In this document: one piece after another, positions 1 to 7,505 of the stretch
How the letters are laid out: the number at the start of each line of letters is the position of its first letter
How positions within the stretch are numbered: position 1 is the first letter of the stretch
Origin: Moritella sp033791185
GTDB taxonomy: Bacteria > Pseudomonadota > Gammaproteobacteria > Enterobacterales > Moritellaceae
Assembly: GCF_033791185.1 (NCBI RefSeq)
Contig: NZ_JASJHF010000014.1
Location: forward strand, 1-64,000
Length of the DNA: 64,000 bases
Direction of reading: 5' to 3'
Notes under the pieces: generated by a model
Seen by the model: only the letters and a program-made list of their open reading frames with translations
Told to the model about the DNA's origin: nothing
The model's database searches: none
Translations under genes and position numbers: made by a program

Positions 1-126
1 TCAGGGGTAAACCTTGATGAAGAGGCGGCAAACATGGTTCGTTATGAGCAAGCATATAACGCATCTGCGCAAGTGGTGAGTATTTCTCAAAAAATATTTG
101 ACACTATTCTGAATGCGGCGAGGTAG
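1..126 (+). CDS. flgK: FlgK, flagellar hook-associated protein 1 (3' end only)
   Basis: The window opens inside this gene. The last 41 codons are present and end at TAG 124-126. The visible tail has the pattern LDEEAANMVRYEQAYNASAQ followed by VVSISQKIFDTIL, which is the conserved C-terminal rod-forming helix shared by FlgK and other axial flagellar proteins. FlgK forms the first hook-filament junction ring outside the cell. flgL follows after 5 bases, as in most gammaproteobacterial flagellar clusters, and this supports FlgK over FlgE. The rest of the gene lies upstream of the window. Confidence 0.9.
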   Translation, partial: SGVNLDEEAANMVRYEQAYNASAQVVSISQKIFDTILNAAR

Positions 127-131
127 CAAGT

Positions 132-1367
132 ATGAGGTTAACTAATAATCAAATGTTTTCGCGATCAATTCAAGATATGTCGCAGACTCAAAAACGTTTG
201 AACTCAGCCCATGCGCAAGTAACTACGCAAGAAAAATTTAAAACTTCGGGCGATGCACCTGCTGAAATAGCGAAGTCGAGTTACTTGAATGATGAAATCA
301 AAAAAAATACCCAATACCAAACGAATAGCTCGATGTTGAAAAGTACATTAGGTTTGGAAGAGACGACTCTTAATAATTTACACACCGCGATGGAACGTGG
401 GCGAGTGCTTTCTGTTCGAGCATTAAATGGTGCGGTTGGTGAAAAAGATCGACATGCAATTTCGTTAGAAATTGGGCAAGTACAAAAAGAAGTTTTTAGT
501 TTGGTAAATACGAAAAATGCCAATGGCGATTATATTTTTTCTGGAACTTCTTCGCAATTACAACCGTATATTAAGGATGATCAAACGGGTCTATATACTT
601 ATCGTGGTAACGAACAAGATAATAAAATTCAAATCGCTACCAATGTTTACATTGGTAGTGGCGATAATGGTCGGCGAGTCTTTGAATCTTCCCCTGCTCG
701 GTTAACCGTCAACACAAGTAATCTGACTGGGCTTATTACTGCTGCGAAAAGCGAAGTTGTTGATCAAGGTGAATATGATAATTTTCATACTCACAATTAT
801 GATCATAATAATCCGGTAAATAATACGTTCAAATTAAACATCATGGCACCGTTAGTTCCTGGTGATAGAGATACTTATGAGATCCAAGATAATTTAAATA
901 ACGTACTGCAAAGTGGCTATTTTTCTTCAGATAGAGGTGTTCGCTTTAATGGTGTCAATATTTCGGCACAAGGTTCGTCACCGGGTAGTGTTGATATATC
1001 GTTAATGCCAAGTGTTAATACCAATATTCTTAATACGTTAGAGTCATTAAAGACTGCATTATCAGACGCTTCATTGGAAAAAGTTGATTTTCGCGAAAGT
1101 ATGGCTGATGCGCAAGTTGGTATTGAGAATGCACAATATTCAGTAGTATCAACAATATCAATGATTGGTGGTCGTAATAATACGATCGAACGAGTGAATG
1201 AATCAAACTCGTCTTTTAAGATCATTAATCAGGAGGCGATGGCAATTCTTACCGAGACAGATCTTGCCGCGGCAATGACTGACCTTACTAAAGAACAAAA
1301 TATTTTAGAAATGAGTTATAAGTCGTTTAATAAGATCAATGACTTAAGTTTATTTAATTCAATATAG
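132..1367 (+). CDS. flgL: FlgL, flagellar hook-associated protein 3
   Basis: This 411-residue protein is the second hook-filament junction protein, on which the flagellin filament is assembled. The N-terminus (residues about 1-140) is a flagellin-like helical domain beginning MRLTNNQMFSRSIQDM, with NANGDYIFSGT near residue 130, a motif typical of FlgL. The C-terminal helix ends in a flagellin-like LEMSYKSFNKINDLSLFNSI. The middle is family-specific. It starts 5 bases after flgK, so the two are surely cotranscribed. The start ATG at 132 gives the canonical FlgL N-terminus. No terminator is obvious after the stop; a sigma-54 promoter for the first flagellin begins only 4 bases downstream. Confidence 0.95.
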   Translation: MRLTNNQMFSRSIQDMSQTQKRLNSAHAQVTTQEKFKTSGDAPAEIAKSSYLNDEIKKNTQYQTNSSMLKSTLGLEETTLNNLHTAMERGRVLSVRALNGAVGEKDRHAISLEIGQVQKEVFSLVNTKNANGDYIFSGTSSQLQPYIKDDQTGLYTYRGNEQDNKIQIATNVYIGSGDNGRRVFESSPARLTVNTSNLTGLITAAKSEVVDQGEYDNFHTHNYDHNNPVNNTFKLNIMAPLVPGDRDTYEIQDNLNNVLQSGYFSSDRGVRFNGVNISAQGSSPGSVDISLMPSVNTNILNTLESLKTALSDASLEKVDFRESMADAQVGIENAQYSVVSTISMIGGRNNTIERVNESNSSFKIINQEAMAILTETDLAAAMTDLTKEQNILEMSYKSFNKINDLSLFNSI

Positions 1368-1370
1368 TAA

Positions 1371-1387
1371 TTGGCACACAACTTGCT
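1371..1387 (+). promoter_or_regulatory. sigma-54 (RpoN) promoter of flagellin 1
   Basis: TTGGCACACAACTTGCT carries the invariant GG (1373-1374) and GC (1385-1386) separated by exactly 10 bases, and it matches the TTGGCAC-N5-TTGCT consensus. Transcription would start near 1397-1399, leaving a leader of about 100 bases before the flagellin ATG at 1498. In Vibrio the first flagellin gene (flaA) is RpoN/FlrC dependent while the other flagellins use sigma-28, so the placement fits known biology. FlrC binding sites were not identified. Confidence 0.8.
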
Positions 1388-1497
1388 CTTATATTATTAA
1401 CGGTTAACAAAAAAATTAATTTACAAACTAACATCAAGCAAGAACTACACATTCATTATGTTATTGCTTAATAAAGTTACATACAGAGGGAATAGAA

Positions 1498-2322
1498 ATG
1501 GCTATATATGTAAATACTAATGTTGCATCTTTAAATTCACAACGTAATTTATCGAACTCAACGAATGAACTGCAAACATCATTTGAACGTTTATCTTCAG
1601 GTAAACGTATCAATTCAGCTGCAGATGATGCGGCTGGCTTACAAATTGGTTCTCGTTTAGAAGCACAAGTTAACGGCCTAAATCAAGGTGCTCGAAATGC
1701 TAATGATGGCATCTCAATGGCACAAACTGCTGAAGGTGCATTAGACGAAACAACGAACATGTTACAACGTATGCGTGTTCTTTCAATTCAATCTGCGAAT
1801 GGTTCAAACAGTGCCGAAGATCGTAGCGCGTTAAATAAAGAATTTGGTCAACTTCAAAATGAAATCGACCGTGTAGCACAAGACACAACGTTTGGTGGCG
1901 AGACGTTACTTGATTCATCGTTTAATAATAATTTTCAAGTTGGTGCTGATGCTAACCAAATTATTAATGTTAAAATTACGACAAACATGAATTCACTTGG
2001 TTTGGGTGTTGGTACTGCAACGTCTAACATCCTAACTTCGGCAGGCGCTCAAACGGCAATCGACTCTTTAGATACTGCGATCGCATCAGTAACCGATATT
2101 CGAGGCGACTTGGGTGCGAAGCAAAATCGTTTCTCATCAACAATTCGTAACTTAAGTAATATTTCTGAGAATGTATCGGCATCTAAATCACGTATTATGG
2201 ATGCTGACTTTGCTGCTGAATCTGCGCAGCTAGCGCAAAACCAAGTATCACAGCAAGCTGCAAGTACAATGCTAAGTCAAGCAAATCAGCAGTCTCAAGT
2301 TGCTATGTCATTATTAGGCTAA
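1498..2322 (+). CDS. Flagellin 1 (sigma-54 controlled)
   Basis: A 274-residue flagellin, the filament subunit. The N-terminal D0/D1 domain has the classic run LNSQRNLSNSTNELQTSFERLSSGKRINSAADDAAG (given here in parts: LNSQRNL, SFERLSSGKRIN, ADDAAGLQIG). The C-terminal domain has RIMDADFAAESAQLAQNQV and ends QSQVAMSLLG. The protein is short because the outer D2/D3 domains are essentially missing, as in Vibrio and Shewanella flagellins. GAGGGA lies 7 bases before the ATG. It is the first of three tandem paralogues and the only one with a sigma-54 promoter, so it is the likely counterpart of Vibrio FlaA, the essential core flagellin. Confidence 0.95.
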   Translation: MAIYVNTNVASLNSQRNLSNSTNELQTSFERLSSGKRINSAADDAAGLQIGSRLEAQVNGLNQGARNANDGISMAQTAEGALDETTNMLQRMRVLSIQSANGSNSAEDRSALNKEFGQLQNEIDRVAQDTTFGGETLLDSSFNNNFQVGADANQIINVKITTNMNSLGLGVGTATSNILTSAGAQTAIDSLDTAIASVTDIRGDLGAKQNRFSSTIRNLSNISENVSASKSRIMDADFAAESAQLAQNQVSQQAASTMLSQANQQSQVAMSLLG

Positions 2323-2754
2323 GAGGGTGGGCTCCCTCTGCCCCCTCTGGCCCTTTTTGGGCCGCCTAATATATTGCTTTTACCTATGTCCTTATCGCTA
2401 AGCCCTGTCTAAGCGTATAGGTAAAAGTATTATTTTTATTCCCTATTTTTAATCACTTCTTCTTAGTTTATCTTTCTGGCTATTCTTGTTTCTATCTGCA
2501 TCTATTACTGCTCCATTAGGAGCCCTCAGTAACGGAGCATTATGTTACAGGAATTATGCTCCGGCAAATTGACGGCAAATTTTTGACTTGGTTAAAATAA
2601 ATCGAAGCCGGGATTGATATATTCTAGTGGTGAGTATTTTAATTAATTAAAAACAGAGGCTTACATATTTTTTGTTGTTTTATCTCTTGGCTTATATATT
2701 GCATTAAAAATAAGATATGAATTTTAACTTTAAATCAGCAGAAGGGAAGATACA
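2323..2754. other. 432-base gap between flagellins 1 and 2 with several hairpins
   Basis: No ORF is convincing here. After the flagellin stop come an AGAGGG/CCCTCT repeat (2322-2327/2334-2339), a GGCCC-TTTTT-GGGCC hairpin (2349-2363), a long stem-loop with perfect 11-bp arms CTTTTACCTAT/ATAGGTAAAAG (2377-2387/2417-2427) followed by a T-rich tract, and an 8-bp inverted repeat CGGAGCAT/ATGCTCCG (2533-2540/2556-2563). A possible sigma-70-like pair is TTGACG near 2569 and TAAAAT 18 bases later. I could not find a good sigma-28 or sigma-54 site for flagellin 2. Confidence 0.6.
2377..2440 (+). terminator. Long stem-loop, probable flagellin 1 terminator
   Basis: Perfect 11-bp arms at 2377-2387 and 2417-2427, with an inner CGCT/AGCG pairing (2396-2399/2412-2415), are followed by TATTATTTTTATT. 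This is consistent with a rho-independent terminator, or an RNA-stabilising 3' structure, for the first flagellin transcript. The smaller GC-rich hairpins at 2322-2363 precede it and may contribute. Confidence 0.55.
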
Positions 2755-3582
2755 GTGGCCTTATATGTAAATACAAATGTAGCATCATTAAATTCACAGC
2801 GTAATTTGACGACCTCTACAAATGCGTTGCAAACATCATTTGAGCGGCTATCGTCTGGTAAACGTATTAACTCTGCTGCTGATGATGCCGCAGGACTACA
2901 GATCGGTTCTCGTTTAGAGTCTCAGATAAACGGCTTGAATCAAGCTTCACGTAATGCTAATGACGGTATTTCATTAGCGCAAACAGCTGAAGGTGCACTC
3001 GACGAAACAACCAACATGTTGCAACGTATGCGGGTATTATCAATTCAATCTGGTAATGGTTCAAACAATGATGCAGATCGTGGCGTACTTAATAGAGAAT
3101 ACAGTCAGTTGCAAGAAGAGATGAACCGGATTGCGTATGATACAACGTTTGGTGGCTTAAATTTACTTGATGCGAGTTTCAATCGAGATTTTCAAATTGG
3201 TTCGGATGCGAATCAAATTATTAATGTTAAAATTACCACCAATATGGATGCATTAGGCTTAGGCGTTGGTACTGCAACATCTAATATTTTAACAGAAGCT
3301 AATGCGCAAATATCGATTGCAAGTTTAGATGCCGCAATTGCTAAAGTCACTGAAACTCGAGGTGATCTTGGTGCTAAGCAAAACCGTTTTTCATCAACAA
3401 TCCGTAATTTGTCTAATATTTCAGAAAATGTATCTACGTCTAAATCGCGTATTATGGATGCAGATTTTGCTGCTGAATCAGCTAAAATGGCACAAAATCA
3501 AGTCTCACAACAAGCTGCAAGTACGATGCTTAGTCAAGCAAATCAGCAATCACAAGTAGCGATGACGTTGCTACAAGGTTAA
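2755..3582 (+). CDS. Flagellin 2
   Basis: A 275-residue flagellin very close to flagellin 1 in both terminal domains and in the middle; the stretch NVKITTNM followed by LGLGVGTATSNIL is shared. It differs mainly at residues about 105-160 and 185-205. It starts with GTG at 2755, preceded by GAAGGGA at a good distance; no in-frame ATG would preserve the conserved N-terminus. It ends QSQVAMTLLQG. It probably forms part of a multi-flagellin filament. No sigma-28 site was found upstream, so its promoter is unknown. Confidence 0.95.
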   Translation: MALYVNTNVASLNSQRNLTTSTNALQTSFERLSSGKRINSAADDAAGLQIGSRLESQINGLNQASRNANDGISLAQTAEGALDETTNMLQRMRVLSIQSGNGSNNDADRGVLNREYSQLQEEMNRIAYDTTFGGLNLLDASFNRDFQIGSDANQIINVKITTNMDALGLGVGTATSNILTEANAQISIASLDAAIAKVTETRGDLGAKQNRFSSTIRNLSNISENVSTSKSRIMDADFAAESAKMAQNQVSQQAASTMLSQANQQSQVAMTLLQG

Positions 3583-3594
3583 CCTGATAATTAT

Positions 3595-3614
3595 TTTGGC
3601 TCGAGAGAGCCAAA
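3595..3614 (+). terminator. Hairpin after flagellin 2
   Basis: A perfect 8-bp stem TTTGGCTC/GAGCCAAA with a GAGA tetraloop starts 12 bases after the flagellin 2 stop. No U-run follows, so it may act as a 3' stability element or a weak terminator. Confidence 0.5.
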
Positions 3615-3806
3615 TAGCATTCCTTCCTTTCTAGTACTACTTGTTTACTCTGCATTAAGCCTACTATATTTCTGTATTCCCTATGCTAATCAGTCGTCTA
3701 CTCTGTATTTTGTAAAATATAAACCTCATAAGTTGTTGAAAGTTAAGTGTTATATTTTATGTGTTTGTTTTTTTTGAAAATAAACTGAAAAAAATCAAAA
3801 TAACCC

Positions 3807-3833
3807 TAAAGGATGTATTTTTAGGGTCGATAA
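3807..3833 (+). promoter_or_regulatory. sigma-28 (FliA) promoter of flagellin 3
   Basis: TAAAGGAT, exactly 11 bases, then GTCGATAA. This compares with the FliA consensus TAAAGTTT-N11-GCCGATAA: the -10 matches at 7 of 8 positions and the -35 keeps TAAAG. Transcription would start near 3841, about 84 bases before the ATG. An inverted repeat ACCCTAAA/TTTAGGGT (3803-3810/3820-3827) overlaps both elements. Confidence 0.75.
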
Positions 3834-3924
3834 CTTTTATGACAATACAAATAACCGATTATGAATAAGGGCTGTATTTTACATACACAGCAGTCCTTTA
3901 CAGGATTTCTTTTAGGAGACGAAT

Positions 3925-4746
3925 ATGGCTGTTTATGTAAACACTAATGTAGCATCTTTAAACTCACAACGTAATTTGAGCAACGCTACCAATGAGCTAC
4001 AAACCTCTTTCCAACGTTTATCATCTGGTAAACGCATCAATAGCGCTGCTGATGATGCTGCTGGTTTACAAATTGGTTCTCGTTTAGAGGCTCAAGTGGG
4101 TGGTTTAAACCAAGCATCACGAAATGCAAATGACGGTATTTCACTCGCGCAAACAGCCGAAGGTGCATTAGACGAAACAACGAATATGCTACAACGTATG
4201 CGTGTACTTTCAATTCAATCTGCCAATGGTTCGAATAGTGACGCTGACCGTAACGCACTGCAATCAGAGTTTAATGAATTGCAAACTGAAATCACCCGTG
4301 TATCAACAGATACAACATTCGGTGGTAAAAAACTGCTTGATGGTTCATATGATGAACAGATTCAAGTTGGTGCTGATTCTAACCAAGTTATTGCATTGAA
4401 AATGACTTCAGGTATGGATTCAACGACATTAGGTGTGGGCAGTGCTGCTGCTAACATTTCAACTGCAGCAGGTGCGCAGGCGTCAATTGATCTACTTGAT
4501 ACAGCAATTCAATCGGTAACGGGTACGCGTGCTGATCTTGGTGCGAAACAAAACCGTTTCTCATCAACAATCCGTAACATTTCGAATATTTCAGAAAATG
4601 TATCGGCATCTAAATCTCGTATTGTTGACACCGATTTTGCGGCTGAATCAGCTAAAATGGCTCAAACTCAAGTGCAACAACAAGCGGCAAGTTCGATGCT
4701 AAGCCAGGCTAACCAAACATCACAAGTAGCTTTATCACTACTGTAA
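3925..4746 (+). CDS. Flagellin 3 (sigma-28 controlled)
   Basis: A 273-residue flagellin with the conserved N-terminal LNSQRNL and SSGKRIN motifs and a C-terminal RIVDTDFAAESAKMAQ. It is the most divergent of the three in the middle (residues about 110-210; for example SGMDSTTLGVGSAAANIS in place of the TNM..LGLGVGTATSNI of the other two). The C-terminus reads AQTQVQQQAASSMLSQANQT where the others have AQNQVSQQAASTMLSQANQQ. AGGAGACGAAT precedes the ATG. It lies directly upstream of flaG and may be partly cotranscribed with it. Confidence 0.95.
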   Translation: MAVYVNTNVASLNSQRNLSNATNELQTSFQRLSSGKRINSAADDAAGLQIGSRLEAQVGGLNQASRNANDGISLAQTAEGALDETTNMLQRMRVLSIQSANGSNSDADRNALQSEFNELQTEITRVSTDTTFGGKKLLDGSYDEQIQVGADSNQVIALKMTSGMDSTTLGVGSAAANISTAAGAQASIDLLDTAIQSVTGTRADLGAKQNRFSSTIRNISNISENVSASKSRIVDTDFAAESAKMAQTQVQQQAASSMLSQANQTSQVALSLL

Positions 4747-4763
4747 TCATTTCGGTTTATTTT

Positions 4764-4788
4764 TGCCCTGCACCTTGCGGGGCATTTT
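4764..4788 (+). terminator. Terminator-like hairpin between flagellin 3 and flaG
   Basis: TGCCC (4764-4768) pairs with GGGCA (4780-4784), with internal GC/GC pairing, followed by TTTT. It lies 17 bases after the flagellin 3 stop and would end most flagellin transcripts, leaving modest readthrough into flaG-fliD. Confidence 0.6.
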
Positions 4789-4805
4789 AGTCTTTGGGGG
4801 TTACT

Positions 4806-5219
4806 ATGTCCATTGATAACAATGTGGATAATAAGAGCGTTCGTGTTTATCCTGACCCTATAGTGACAAAAGAACCTGTCATTACCAATCCTGCCGTTTT
4901 AATTTCACCTGTCGATAAGCCTTTACCTGAAAATAATCCATTATCTAAACCAGAATTGGCCAGTAATGTAGATTTGGAACAAAATTTGCAAGAGGCAAAG
5001 GATACGCTGCAAACGCATTTTGATGTTAATAACAAAAAGCTAAACTTTAGTGTTCATGGTGACACTGGCCGTCTGGTTGTTAAAGTGGTTGATCCCGAGA
5101 GTGGAGAAATACTTAAAGAGCTGCCGTCAGAAGCGGTATTAAAGATGGCAACTGACATTGAAAAGTTTCAGGACAATATATCTGCTAGTTCAGGTCTCTT
5201 ATTTGATGAGATGGTTTGA
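4806..5219 (+). CDS. flaG: FlaG family flagellar protein
   Basis: A 137-residue FlaG. The conserved half is C-terminal (about residues 70-137): a coiled beta region with FSVHGDTGRLVVKVVDPESGEILKELPSEAVLKMA (seen as FSVHGDTGRLVVKVVD, then SGEILKELPSE), which is the FlaG signature. The N-terminal 60 residues are low-complexity and proline-rich. I chose ATG 4806, with GGGGGTTACT upstream, over a TTG four codons earlier. FlaG affects filament length in Vibrio, Campylobacter and Pseudomonas. The order flagellin-flaG-fliD-fliS matches the Vibrio polar cluster. Confidence 0.9.
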   Translation: MSIDNNVDNKSVRVYPDPIVTKEPVITNPAVLISPVDKPLPENNPLSKPELASNVDLEQNLQEAKDTLQTHFDVNNKKLNFSVHGDTGRLVVKVVDPESGEILKELPSEAVLKMATDIEKFQDNISASSGLLFDEMV

Positions 5220-5251
5220 TTAACATAGCGTGATAAAATAGTCGGATGTTT

Positions 5252-5283
5252 AGTACGATAGGCAATTTTTTGCCTATCGTACT
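5252..5283. repeat. Perfect 14-bp inverted repeat between flaG and fliD
   Basis: AGTACGATAGGCAA (5252-5265) and TTGCCTATCGTACT (5270-5283) are exact reverse complements around a TTTT loop. No U-run follows, so it is not a standard terminator. It lies 17 bases before the fliD ribosome site (AAGGA). It could be an mRNA processing or stability element, or an operator. A weak FliA-like pair (TAAAATAG 5234-5241; TACGATAG 5254-5261) overlaps it. Confidence 0.7.
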
Positions 5284-5309
5284 GCTATTGATGAAAATTA
5301 AGGATACGC

Positions 5310-6704
5310 ATGGCCGGTATTACGATGGCAGGTTCAGGTTCTGGATTAGATCTAGAAACGATCATTTCAACATTTGTTACTGCTGAAAAAACGCCAAAAG
5401 AAACACGCTTGAATAAAAAAGAAACCAACCTTACAACAGAGTTATCTGGTGTTGGTACTTTAAAAGCGGGTTTGGCCGATTTTAAGGTAATTACAGGCAT
5501 ATTGGGTAATCCGGACTCTTTTTATCAAAGTAAAACCAATATTAACTATCAAGGTCGTGATGTTGAGCAAACAACGGCGGGTGGTGCTGGTGATAGCGCC
5601 GCTTTACCCATCACTATTCAGACTAAAGGTGTGGTACCAAAAGGTGCATTTGATGTTGAAGTTAAGCAACTTGCACAGGGTGCACGATTAGAATCTGACT
5701 TTTTACCCAGCCGCGAGACTAAACCGGGACAGGGGATGCTGTATTTTGATGCCGGTAAAGATACTTTCCAAGTGGATGTTAATATTAATGATACTTTGCA
5801 AAGCATTCAAAAAAAAATTAACGATGCGCCTGACAATTACGGTATTAGTGCCAATGTCATTAGTTCTGATCTCGGTGCTAAAATAGTCTATACCTCAGAT
5901 AAAAGCGGTAAAGCAAATGATTTAGCTGTATTCACTTCTGATTCAAGTTTGAATATCATTTCATCTGGAATGAAAGGTCCCCCTGCTACTGATGCGATAA
6001 TTACGGTTGATGGAAACACCATAACCAAAGATACTAATATCTTTAGTCATGCGGTATCTGGGGTTACGATCACTGCCAATAGTTTGACTAAGCTGAACGA
6101 GCCTGCCAATTTTTCAACATCGACAGATCATGCTGCGGTTCAAGAACTCGTTTATGGTTTTGTCGATGGTTATAATACCTTGATGTCTAGTATCAATGAA
6201 TTGACCCACCCTGAGACCGGTATTTTGAAGTTTGATTCAAGTGCAAGAAGTATCAAGCAACAACTTCAGAGTATTACCGGCGGCGTAGTTGATGGTGCTA
6301 ATAAGCGTCTCAACACCTTATACGGTGCGGGTATCTCATTAGAAGAGGGTGGGATGCTAGCTGTTAATCCATTTGGAATGGGTGGTGCTAAATCGGGCGC
6401 TGAACGTTTAAATGACGCAGTTAATAACTCATTAGATGATCTTGGCAAACTTTTTGCAGGTGATAACGGTATTGCGGCACAAGTGAATCGCGTGTTGGCA
6501 AACAATTTGAGCAATAAGGGCATGATCTCTCAGCAAGAAAACATGTTGAGTGAAAATTTACGCGATATTGGTGATGATCGGGCTAAATTAGATCGTCATA
6601 TCACCTCGTTTGAAGATACATTACGAAAGAAATATACCGCCTTAGATAATACGGTCACACGTTATAATGCCACCGGTGATTACATTCGGAATGTATTAGG
6701 TTAA
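5310..6704 (+). CDS. fliD: FliD, filament cap protein (HAP2)
   Basis: A 464-residue filament cap, which sits at the tip and helps exported flagellin to fold. The N-terminus has the FliD_N pattern GSGLDLETIISTFVTAEKTP, and the C-terminus is the FliD_C helical domain with LDDLGKLFAGDNG and a final coiled coil (LRDIGDDRAKLDRHITSFEDTLRKKYTALD, residues about 410-450). The start ATG at 5310 has AAGGA upstream. Length is normal for the family. fliS follows 49 bases downstream, so the two likely share a transcript. Confidence 0.95.
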   Translation: MAGITMAGSGSGLDLETIISTFVTAEKTPKETRLNKKETNLTTELSGVGTLKAGLADFKVITGILGNPDSFYQSKTNINYQGRDVEQTTAGGAGDSAALPITIQTKGVVPKGAFDVEVKQLAQGARLESDFLPSRETKPGQGMLYFDAGKDTFQVDVNINDTLQSIQKKINDAPDNYGISANVISSDLGAKIVYTSDKSGKANDLAVFTSDSSLNIISSGMKGPPATDAIITVDGNTITKDTNIFSHAVSGVTITANSLTKLNEPANFSTSTDHAAVQELVYGFVDGYNTLMSSINELTHPETGILKFDSSARSIKQQLQSITGGVVDGANKRLNTLYGAGISLEEGGMLAVNPFGMGGAKSGAERLNDAVNNSLDDLGKLFAGDNGIAAQVNRVLANNLSNKGMISQQENMLSENLRDIGDDRAKLDRHITSFEDTLRKKYTALDNTVTRYNATGDYIRNVLG

Positions 6705-6753
6705 TCATATTATTCTTCGGTATTTAAATACATTAATAGTTAGGTAAAAAAAC

Positions 6754-7176
6754 ATGAGAGCTAATATAAGACGTTATCAGCAAGTAAGCCGAGAAAGCGG
6801 TATTGCTAGCGCTGATAACCACCAAGTGATTTTTATGTTGTTACAGGGATTGTTGGATTCTGTAGCTGTAGCAAAAGGCTGCATTTTACGTAAAGATATT
6901 GAAGGTAGAGCGAAAGCAATTAACAAATCAATCAATATTACATCGGGTTTAATTGATGGTATTAATCATAAGGTTCATCCGGAGATTGGTGAAAACTTTG
7001 ATGCGCTATACCGCTATATACAATTGCGTTTAAATGATGCGGCATTAGAGCAGTCAGTAGAACCATTAGATGAAATTACTACATTAATAACACCGATTAA
7101 AGACGCGTGGATAAACATCCCTCAAGCAGAAAAAGAAAAAGCGGAATTAGTTCGAAAGCAAGCTAACGGTGCTTAA
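6754..7176 (+). CDS. fliS: FliS, flagellin export chaperone
   Basis: A 140-residue all-helical protein with the FliS pattern: RRYQQVSRESGIASADNHQV near the start, then MLLQGLLDSVAVAKG, a middle KAINKSINITSGLIDGIN, and FDALYRYIQLRLNDA. FliS binds the C-terminal helix of unfolded flagellin in the cytoplasm and delivers it to the export gate. Its stop codon overlaps the next gene's ATG by one base (TAATG), so the two are translationally coupled. Confidence 0.93.
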   Translation: MRANIRRYQQVSRESGIASADNHQVIFMLLQGLLDSVAVAKGCILRKDIEGRAKAINKSINITSGLIDGINHKVHPEIGENFDALYRYIQLRLNDAALEQSVEPLDEITTLITPIKDAWINIPQAEKEKAELVRKQANGA

Positions 7177-7496
7177 TGATGGATATTACTGACGTTGACT
7201 TGATGAGCCAAATATCGGCACTTTCTGCGCAAGCAAAGCAAGCGGTGATAGAAGATAAGTTGAGTCAATGTGATCAACTATTAATACAACGTCAGATTTT
7301 AATTGAGCAGTTAGTTATACTCGCAAACCCTGCTCAATGCCCCTGTACACATGCTTTTCTAACCCAATTAATGACTGATGATCAAACCCAAGTTACAGCA
7401 CTAAAAAGATCAAAATCAGTCCTTGAATCCCAGCAAGTTACCAATCGGCGTAGTGCTAAATCTATTAATCGGTACCTTACTATTAAACAGTTTTAG
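7176..7496 (+). CDS. Small FliT-like flagellar protein
   Basis: A 106-residue, probably helical, cytoplasmic protein. It has no strong motif, but the size, charged heptad-like pattern (LSAQAKQAVIEDKLSQCDQLLIQRQILIEQLV) and position right after fliS match the FliT/FlaI-type small chaperones that bind FliD in other polar flagellar clusters. Its ATG overlaps the fliS stop. A second ATG follows immediately (7179). The function is inferred mainly from context. Confidence 0.7.
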   Translation: MMDITDVDLMSQISALSAQAKQAVIEDKLSQCDQLLIQRQILIEQLVILANPAQCPCTHAFLTQLMTDDQTQVTALKRSKSVLESQQVTNRRSAKSINRYLTIKQF

Positions 7497-7505
7497 GTTG
7501 TAATT

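Larger units (their letters stand above)
3583..3924. other. 342-base gap between flagellins 2 and 3
   Basis: No gene is seen. It holds a hairpin just after flagellin 2 (TTTGGCTC/GAGCCAAA at 3595-3602/3607-3614, loop GAGA) that probably ends or stabilises that transcript, then an AT-rich stretch, and finally the sigma-28 promoter of flagellin 3 with an overlapping inverted repeat (3803-3833). Confidence 0.7.

Noticed and set aside
2590..2614. A GCCGGGAT element considered as a sigma-28 -10 box for flagellin 2
   Set aside because: Only 5 of 8 positions match and there is no TAAAG-like element 11 bases upstream.
1498..4746. The three flagellin genes considered as a phase-variable or silent-cassette system
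   Set aside because: Each has a full coding sequence with its own start; no invertase gene or flanking recombination sites are seen. Plain tandem duplication explains them.
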